DNA of 64,000 nt from Nemertoderma westbladi (taxonomy: Eukaryota > Xenacoelomorpha > Nemertodermatida > Nemertodermatidae). The DNA lies in NCBI GenBank assembly GCA_032718475.1, contig JAUCBJ010005507.1, forward strand, positions 1 through 64,000, written 5' to 3'. The notes under the pieces are model-generated. The model was not told where the DNA came from, did no database searches, and saw only the letters and a list, made by a program, of their open reading frames with translations. Positions 57,330 to 64,000 of the stretch are shown in pieces; position 1 is the first letter of the stretch; the number at the start of each line of letters is the position of its first letter. The position numbers were made by a program, and so were the translations under genes.

Positions 57330-57944
57330 TTCAGCTTCGTACAAACGTCTGTATCTGTTTGGCGATCGGTATTGCGGTAAAATAGGCCACCAGAACACAG
57401 AAGCTGACCATTACTGCATTACCATACAGCAGCAGGCCTACAGAGCTGCAGTAGTGCAGTACACCTACAAATATAAGATAAACATGTGGGAAGTGGTACA
57501 ATGACAATGAGATGTCAAAATACAGATAGAGGAGGAGGACTTTCGACGCACCCAAAATTCATCCCTCTCCAGGAGATAATCGACGCGAATTACTACTGTG
57601 GCAGTATTCTGTTTTACTATCAAAATTCGGTTGCGGTGGTATTCCTATTAAATATAGACTGTAAATAACAATGTGTTAACTATGAATACAACTGTTACTC
57701 CCAACTAAATGCACCCAAATGTTCCTCTGTCCCTAATATGACTTAAAATGACCGCTAATCCTTATCCTCTTCCCAATTTCCCATAATAACTATTAAGATT
57801 TTTTACGTAAATACCAAATACATACTGCAATACTGTATTGCTTCAATTTACTTTCGAAAAGTAAATATCATTTATCTAAGAGAATCGTAAAAAATTCGAG
57901 TCTGTTTCTTACTTACTAAAAGTGAAAAAAGTAAATTTTCTTTG
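57330..57944. other. 5' flank of TMEM161 with MITE remnant
   Basis: No gene. At 57545-57600 ATTCATCCCTCTCCAGGAGA and ATCGACGCGAATTAC are recognisable as the left part of the MITE family. Confidence 0.5.
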
Positions 57945-58180
57945 GACGCTAGGCCAGGGATTACGCACAAAGTCTGACGACTTATTTCCAGTGCGGTCCC
58001 CCCAGAACTTTACTCCCCAGAGGAAACTCCAGTACTCATTTAGCTACCACTTAGCGCCCTGGCTGGTCCCTTTAAAGCATTCGTGCCGAAACGAAAACTG
58101 CCCTGGCCCATGTGAGGATCGAACCCACGACCTACAGGAGATGTGAATTCAATGCAACCACTACACCAAGGTGGAACCTA
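57945..58180 (-). mobile_element. tRNA-derived SINE
   Basis: On the minus strand the head has an A box (TTGGTGTAGTGGTTGC) and a perfect B box (GGGTTCGATCC) at tRNA spacing, starting at 58178. It is followed by about 150 bp of unrelated body (GGGACCAGCCAGGGCGC, GAGTACTGGAGTTTCCTCTG) to about 57945. The tRNA part does not close a clean acceptor stem, and the body follows without a terminator, as in SINEs. It would be transcribed by RNA polymerase III if alive. Confidence 0.7.
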
Positions 58181-58414
58181 ACTACTAAACCTAACCTACT
58201 AAATTACTTACTTAGCTACTAAATATATAAACGATTACCTAGGCATTTTAACACGACCAAACGTCTGAAGCAGGCCGGTAGGCCGAAAACGTTCACGTAC
58301 TACTGAACTTACCGCCAACACATAAGACCCTCATACTGTTAACAGTTTATTTACTCTTGTATAATTCTTATAACAGTAATATATTGTCAACCTTGCTTAT
58401 TTTGGTCCACACCG

Positions 58415-58570
58415 CCAAAGCAATGTCCTGTGAAGCGGAGGCGGCTCTGATCGAGACCCAAGCTTGGGGGGACAAATGAAAAATCTCTAATATTATAGTA
58501 TATAATATCTATTGATAGAGAACCTTTCTGCAGTTCGGACCTTTGTGGACTTCAGTAAGCATTGGACTCC
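58415..58570 (-). pseudogene. Third non-LTR fragment of the 53.1-kb family
   Basis: The stretch AAGCAATGTCCTGTGAAGCG ... CCAAGCTTGGGGGGACAAATG matches 53320-53385 with scattered changes. It corresponds to the RFxGHC region of the same retrotransposon. Only about 150 bp can be followed. Confidence 0.7.
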
Positions 58571-59454
58571 ATCCATAGAGGTAAAATGATGGAGATTATA
58601 TGAGCTTATGGAATACCAGAAGTAATAATGACTGGCATTGGATTATTATATTGTAACACAGAAGCTCAGGTAAAGTACTCTCAAACTGAGTGCTGAAACT
58701 GAGTTTTTATTAATCCTAACCGGGGTACCAAGGCGATACATTGACACCATTACTATTCAAATTGTATATATTACGTAATGACAATAGGGGAGGCAACCAC
58801 TGGTGAAATGACATCGCCCTGCTTTCTAATACGCTACAGTAGCAGATGCACAGCTTCAACAGTACTGAATAAAGTTGAGGGGGCTGCTAAGGAGCAGGGC
58901 CGCCGAGAGGGGTGGGGGGGGGGGGGGGGGGCATCCCCGGCACGGGATATGCTCAGGGGGGGCCGGAACAGGCCTCATGGGAAATTTTTTTAAACTTAGA
59001 CTAGGTAAACCGTCGTCTTGTTATTTGGAGCCCTTCATGGTGATTAAAATGATACAACTTCGTAAATATTAATTCCAGAACATGAAAATAATTGAACAAT
59101 TGGTGGACCAGCTTGTTGTATAGGTGAGTTGATTCTATCAGCAGTCTATTGGTTGTCTGGTTGTCTGGCTCCCTGCATATCAAGCTGACTCGGATAGCCC
59201 AGTTGATAGTTGAGGGCGCAAAGCTGGGAAAGGGCTTCCCCTTCCCACCAATGCTATAAAACAGTGTGTTTTTTTATATATTATTTATTAAGCCAACATT
59301 ATGGCACCAGTGAAATAAGTAAATAACGATCATATAAATTAAAGCACGATTAATTGTTAAAAATATACTAAGGGTAGAGATACTTATACCCAGATTTTTA
59401 TAATGAAATATTATAAAATACTGAGAGCGCTTAAAATATTTATTTGGCCCAATC
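58571..59454. other. Spacer with G tract
   Basis: No gene. An 18-G run occupies 58914-58931. CCCAGTTGATAGTTGAGGGC near 59199 faintly resembles a pol III A box but has no B box at the right distance. Confidence 0.5.
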
Positions 59455-60830
59455 GTTAAGAGATTTATTGTTATTTCGGCAACTAGTAAGGTGATATATA
59501 TCGGCTGTATCCCCGCAAATCTGGCAACTGCAATTTTCATCAGGTTCGCAGAAATCTTTTCTGGAACAGATCGCAAAGTGAAAGCCATGGACAGAGAAAC
59601 GCGTTAATACGTGGCGATTTCGTTTATTTGAATCTGTCCAAGTTCGGTTTGTCAATGCAGGAGAACTCCAAAATTCAGTGTGTATCTCAGCGCATTTTAA
59701 ATCAATATCTTGTAAATATTTGCGATACGCGTCTGTTTCCGGTAATTCTAAAGACGTGAAAATTTGAATAATAAGCGGCTTTTCTTGGCATAAGGCGAGC
59801 GTAAGTCGGTTCTTGGCGGTTTTATGCAGGCAAGCAATACCCTTTTGAGGTAGGTTGACTTAATCTTGTCAAGGGAATGAAGGTTGGTAGTTGACAGCAA
59901 TGGCCAAAGTTCTACGAAACCGTATGTTATGATAGGATAGATCTTCAATTGGAAAAGAGCAACAGCTGTACGAAGGGACAAGAGCTGAGGGGACTTGATA
60001 CTATGACTAGCCATTAAGGATTTGCAAACAATTTCAGTTACATGTTTGGTGAACCAGCGACGGTTGAAATAGAACTCCTAGGTATTTATATGAATTTGTG
60101 ATATATTAACTGGCTTTCCTCTGAAAGTAAGAGTCATTGGCACATAATTTTCCGTCTCGGCGGAATTTCATTATTTGTGTTTTCTTCAAATTTATTTCTA
60201 AACAGTTTTTGTAACACCATTCATTTAGAGCATCAAGAGTAGCTTGGATAGCCATTTTCGAATCTGAATATATCAGCAGGTCGTCGGCAAATAGCATTAT
60301 GACAATTTCGCCAATTAGAAGAGTTGCGTTTTTTATGAAGTCGACTAAATCCAGTATAAATAGTAGAAATAGGAATGGGCTGAGGGAATCTCCCTGAAGA
60401 ACTCCTTTAAGCTGTTCTATCGTCCGGCTTTTCCTTAGACCATCGTAAACCCGAATGTAATTTGCACCAAGTATTGCTTTTATAATTCTAAGAAGTTTTC
60501 CGCGGATACCGAATGACGATTCTAATTTAGACAATAGGATAGATCGGGGCACAGAATCGAAAGCTTTCGAAAATCGACGAAAAGAGCGTAAAGTGGCTTC
60601 TTTGGGGTTGATAAATTCGGTCTTATTCTAGAAATAAATTTTGCTAAAGGGATTTTGGTTGATTTCCCGGGCATAAATCCGAATTGCTCGGAAGGAATGA
60701 GAAAAGACAGTAGATTTCGCAGTCTCCTCTCCACGAGACGGGTTAAAATTTTATACATGGTACATAGTAAAGAGATACCTCTGTAGTTATCGGCGTCCGA
60801 ACGGCAGCCCTTCCCCTTGTACAACACGTG
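59455..60830 (-). pseudogene. Decayed non-LTR retrotransposon reverse transcriptase
   Basis: Minus-strand frames in order: NYRGISLLCTMYKIL (RT motif 1 region), FGFMPGKST, FVDF then, one base out of frame, SKAFDSVPRSILLSKLE. These are followed by GVLQGDSLSPFLF (motif 4), LFADDLLIYS (the catalytic FADD box), EINLKKTQIMKF, TYGFVELW, and a C-terminal zinc knuckle CQICGDTADIYHLTSC (C-x2-C-x7-H-x3-C) before a stop at 59455. At least three frame breaks separate these parts, one between VDF and KAFD. The 5' end is cut off at the poly-G tract at 60850. The terminal knuckle is seen in Jockey/I-type elements; the clade is uncertain. It belongs to a different family from the 53.1-kb fragments. Confidence 0.85.
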
Positions 60831-60849
60831 ATGATGACCTTTGTCAAAT

Positions 60850-61110
60850 GGGGGGGGGGGGGGGGGGTAAATTACACTTTTTCACATCAAATATTAAGGG
60901 GGCCAGGATTTTCCCCTCGACGCTAATATCTGCGGATTACTCCCAAAAATAAAGCTGTAAACTGTTCTACTGTATTTAGTTTCGTCTATTGTTTTAGTGA
61001 GAATAACGTGCCCCTGTAGCCTGCTCCTTTCCCTAAATTTGATAATTTAACATTGAAACGAAATAATAATTCGCCGAGATGGGATTTACGTCGAGTTTTC
61101 CCGCTGTCTC
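60850..61110. mobile_element. MITE family copy with adjoining poly-G
   Basis: An 18-G run (60850-60867), then CCCCTCGACGCTAATATCTG, CCCAAAAATAAAGCTGTAAAC, CTATTGTTTTAGTGAGAATA, TAGCCTGCTCCTTTCCC and GGATTTACGTCGAG. This is the same order of landmarks as in the 31954 element. It may have inserted into or truncated the retrotransposon at 60830. Confidence 0.75.
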
Positions 61111-61224
61111 TGAACCGCGGTGTCACAGCATATTATTACATTACATTACAGTAACGCAGTACAGCAGTAGGCTCTATAATATGAGACTATACAATACCAG
61201 CAAATACGTACTACCGAAATATGT

Positions 61225-61470
61225 ATTTTATTGTTTTGGTTAGAAATGCCTGCATCTGTAATCTGTTCCTTTCCACCAATTTGGTAACAATGTCGTTTGT
61301 TGTTTTGGTAAGAAAAGCCTGCTTCTGTAACCTGTTCCTTTCCCTCAATTGGTACCAATATCATTTATTGTTTTGGTTGGAAAAGCCTGCCTCTGTAACC
61401 TGTTCCTTTCCCTCAATTTGTAACAAATATCGTTTATCAGTTTATTGTTTTGGTTAGAAAAGTCCGCCTT
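61225..61470. repeat. Tandem MITE core, about four copies
   Basis: Units of 65-70 bp with TTATTGTTTTGGTTAGAAA, GCCTGCNTCTGTAACCTG and TTCCTTTCCCTCAATT. It parallels the array at 52268-52605. Confidence 0.9.
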
Positions 61471-62623
61471 TACTTTTACCCTTTGCATATCTTGTTATTG
61501 TATTTCTCATAGCCTATTCTTGAAGGAAGCGATTATCCGATGGTCAATATCGTCGTCAACTTTCTAAGTTAGTGTATTTTTGTCGGTAAGTTAGTCATCA
61601 ATCGGGTCGTTTAGATTAGATTCAAGGGGGACAAAATCTGCGAGAAGCAAGGGACAATATCTGCGCTAGCAGATTTGGTCTGTCGGGCAAAATATGCGGG
61701 GTGGGGGGGGGGGGGGGGGGGGCATTTTTGCCTGTCACACTAGAACCAACTTTTGTGGAAATTATGAAGCGCATGCCGGAAATCTTAGCAAATATCCACT
61801 GACAATAAATTGTCAATACTTCTCACTCATATCACATACAGTAGGCCTAATATAGTACAGTAATAACAGACTGGCAGGCCTAACTATCAGACTATCGACC
61901 AGCAATAATCGTACCTCCCTCAGCACTCAGTACCATACTGCCATAAGCCCTAACCTATAGCTAGCTGTATAGGCCTACATCGTGCAAGTTAACTGGTTTA
62001 TTTATGGAATCATTAGGCTAATACCGGATAGGTACAGAGGTAGGTAGCCTACCTAATCAAAAACGAAGTTCTTTCATACCTGCTACTGCCATTCAACAAA
62101 ATTAATAACATTCAAAATTAATAATGCCTAACTCCTAAGGTGGTAAGGTTGTCTAACAGTCTAAAGCGAAGATCAACTGGAACGCGATTATTACAACAAC
62201 TTCCCTAGATAACTTGCAATTTGAATGTTTAATGTACCAGTGCCGGTACTACCAGTACCGGTAGTAATTGCGTGGCGAAATCTTTTGGATATGTTGCTTA
62301 GAAAAACATGCCACTGTAACGTGCTCTTTTCCATTAATTGCTAATTTAACATTGAGACAATGTATTAATTATTCGTCGAGATGTGATTAGCGTCCAGTTC
62401 CCCCCCCCCCCCCCCCCCCCCCCCGTCTGCCTGTCTCCATTTCCGAATATGACTTTTGGTAAATTTTTCTGTTCCCACTGCCTTGGGATCGGATACAGGG
62501 ATAGGCAGATAGGCCCAGTAGTTGGATATACCGGTACCTGATCTGTTGATGGTGTAGGCCAACTGTTAAACCGGTAGCTCCTATTGTTTGTGGGACATTG
62601 TAGACGATCAACGGGTGATTAAA
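61471..62623. other. Upstream region of EEA1
   Basis: Contains a 20-G run (61703-61722), another MITE copy at about 62290-62424 ending in GCGTCCAGTT and a 25-C run, and numerous TACCGGTA words (62230-62570). No other gene. The EEA1 promoter should lie within the last few hundred bases, but no TATA-type signal is convincing. Confidence 0.4.
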
Positions 62624-62665
62624 ATGTCGTCTTTCTTTAACAAAATTAGTAGAAGGAAAGATCAG
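62624..62665 (+). CDS. EEA1: EEA1, coding exon 1
   Basis: The ATG at 62624 gives MSSFFNKISRRKDQ and a donor GATCAG|GTAGGT, 42 bp, phase 0. Vertebrate EEA1 also has a short basic head before the zinc finger. The assignment depends on exon 2. A 22-bp tandem repeat follows 53 bp into the intron. Confidence 0.75.
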
Positions 62666-62876
62666 GTAGGTAAATAATTTATAAGATACTAATTGCAAAT
62701 ATGTATTTATTATTTATTAGGTCCTATATTAGTATTTATTAGGTCCTATATTAGTATTTATTAGGTTCTATATTAGTATTTATTATTTATTAGGTGTTTA
62801 TATTAAGATAACAATTCAATAATTACATATGTTTTTATTTCTAACTTAATTACTATAAATATTAAATATTTTTTAG
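62666..62876. repeat. EEA1 intron 1 with 22-bp tandem repeat
   Basis: TAGGTCCTATATTAGTATTT repeats with a 22-bp period at about 62718-62785 (three and a half copies), each with an AG|GT tetramer on the coding strand. The intron ends ATATTTTTTAG. Confidence 0.85.
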
Positions 62877-63062
62877 GATATAGAAGGTTTTATATGTCCT
62901 GATTGCCGTATCGCTTGTTCCTCAGCTGAGGACTTACAGACCCACTACCTATCCCATGGCGATGTCGCCAACTCGGCAGACAGCCAATGGCCTACAAGAC
63001 CTCCAGGAGCTGAGGTCAGTGCCCTAAAGGCCAAGATTAATGACCTTGAAACCAATCTCTTT
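62877..63062 (+). CDS. EEA1: EEA1, coding exon 2: Rab5-binding C2H2 finger
   Basis: 186 bp, 62 codons, phase 0 at both ends. It encodes EGFICPDCRIACSSAEDLQT then HYLSH, a C-x2-C-x12-H-x3-H finger. The EGFICP start and spacing match the N-terminal finger of early endosome antigen 1, which binds GTP-loaded Rab5 (known). Then come a polar linker and the beginning of a coiled coil (LKAKINDLETNLF). Rabenosyn-5 has a similar finger, but the coiled coil that follows favours EEA1. Donor CTCTTT|GTAAGT. Confidence 0.85.
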
Positions 63063-63352
63063 GTAAGTTTGTTTGGGTTATTTACGTTTGAGCTACCGAA
63101 GTTGGCGGAGTCTGACACTGTTAGGGGGGTGGGTCAATATTCGCCAATAGGGCCTGCTATTTGTTGTTGTTGTCAACTGCGTTACCATTTTGACCGGTTA
63201 ATAAATTTGTCGAATTTACCGAATAATCCAATATTACACAGAGATGTTCCTCTCACTATGCATTCGTTATATTATATTTATTGCCATGTGTATCGCATTA
63301 TTGGGTTCCCTAGGTTACATTTACGAGGTTTCTATGGTTTCCCCTTTATTAG

Positions 63353-63526
63353 GAGAAGTCGTCCGCTCTGCACAACTGCAGCGAGGAGATCAAGGTATTT
63401 AAATCGAACAAGGAGATGGTTTCCTCTGAGGTCGTTCTACTCCGTAAACAACTGGTTGAGTCCATAGAGTCCGGACGGCAGTATAAAGACAACTTAGATA
63501 AAGTGCAGATGAAGACAGCTAATATG
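63353..63526 (+). CDS. EEA1: EEA1, coding exon 3: coiled coil start
   Basis: Acceptor CCCCTTTATTAG and donor AATATG|GTAAAT bound 174 bp (58 codons, phase 0). The peptide EKSSALHNCSEEIKVFKSNK continues into SEVVLLRKQLVESIESGRQY, heptad-patterned and rich in K, E, L, like the long parallel coiled coil that makes EEA1 a membrane tether in early endosome fusion. The rest of the gene, including the C-terminal FYVE domain, lies beyond the window. Confidence 0.8.
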
Positions 63527-63559
63527 GTAAATAAAATACAATACTATTTATATCCTCAA

Positions 63560-63725
63560 GGCAGGGACGGACAGGAAACGATACGATACCGAATCGGATT
63601 TCCGTATTTCGTATCGCAGTATTTTCTTCGTATCGAATTTCGTATCGTATTCGTACCGTATCGGTATAATACGAAGTGCTGTGCGAACAATTATTTTTCG
63701 TATCGTATTTTCGTATCATTCATTT
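63560..63725. repeat. CGTATCG/CGATACG word cluster in EEA1 intron 3
   Basis: About ten occurrences of CGTATCG, GATACGA or their complements occur within 150 bp (ACGATACGATACCGAATCGG, TCGTATCGAATTTCGTATCG). The cluster is self-complementary and could fold on itself. It is probably a small palindromic element. Confidence 0.6.
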
Positions 63726-63726
63726 T

Positions 63727-64000
63727 TTTTATTTTTTATGTTTTTTACAGTAAAACGCCACATCACTTAGTTTTAGTTGTTAACAATTTTTTTTTACCAA
63801 ATTGCTATATAAGATACCGGTAGGTTACAGTCAAGTATATTTGTGTGGAGAACTCTAATGGCGCCTGTAAGACATTGATACTACTACTACTAGGTCGAGC
63901 GAACTCGGACAAAATTGGTACATAATTGGTTTAAGATTTTAATGTAAGGAAATTGGCATGGTGATTGTAAGGACTATTATTAGGTCCCTCATAACTTTGT
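63727..64000. other. EEA1 intron 3, remainder
   Basis: Contains an ACTACTACTACTAGG tract at 63882-63896 resembling the (TAG)n tail seen at the retrotransposon end near 53090. No exon is visible before the window ends. Confidence 0.4.

Noticed and set aside
57330-57398. Upstream ATG extending TMEM161 by 23 residues.
   Set aside because: The extension (MFWWPILPQYRS...) has no family match; the internal MALLGTQLVV start matches the family N-terminus.
59190-59270. tRNA-like AGCCCAGTTGATAGTTGAG.
   Set aside because: No B box at tRNA distance and no cloverleaf pairing.

Overview
This is animal (invertebrate metazoan) nuclear DNA. It is AT-rich, has spliceosomal introns with GT-AG borders, and carries genes recognisable as EEA1, ZSWIM7 and TMEM161 together with MULE, non-LTR, MITE and SINE-like elements. 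Dense ACCGGT and TAGGCCTA palindromes would fit a marine invertebrate, but the species cannot be told from the sequence. Roughly 40% of the window is tandem repeat, and most long open frames are repeat shadows.

Layout. Bases 1-11753 hold a minus-strand gene ('gene B', no family recognised) read through exons 11753-8361, 8283-7878, 7397-7291, 7057-6907 and 63-1, with matching splice phases at every junction. Its tail is rich in tyrosine motifs, and three of its junctions abut minisatellites. A plus-strand coiled-coil ORF (1930-2499) lies inside its last intron. Bases 13415-21088 hold the 3' part of a second minus-strand gene ('gene A', three exons seen). It encodes about 31 copies of a degenerate 27-residue motif and ends at a TGA.

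Bases 22454-29727 are one MULE DNA transposon of 7.27 kb with a perfect 8-bp target-site duplication. Its very long terminal inverted repeats are themselves tandem arrays. Its minus-strand transposase has a DDE triad and one in-frame stop. From 29.7 to 37.4 kb there are MITEs, G/C homopolymers, a GC-rich zinc-knuckle (gag-like) ORF and a 37-bp array. Bases 37616-39589 are the first coding exon of a minus-strand protein with about 85 heptads of the VSPxEDI type. From 40.7 to 45.3 kb no gene is visible. Bases 45340-52258 are a 6.9-kb hierarchical minisatellite.

The right end is gene-bearing: ZSWIM7 (54285-54803, minus, no intron), TMEM161 (55941-57329, minus, no intron), a decayed non-LTR reverse transcriptase (59455-60830, minus), and the first three coding exons of EEA1 (62624-63526, plus), which runs off the window.

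The recurring theme is that several minisatellites start exactly at an exon-intron border, and each repeat unit carries a copy of the 5' splice site. This is the most unusual observation, with the MULE built on tandem-repeat termini.
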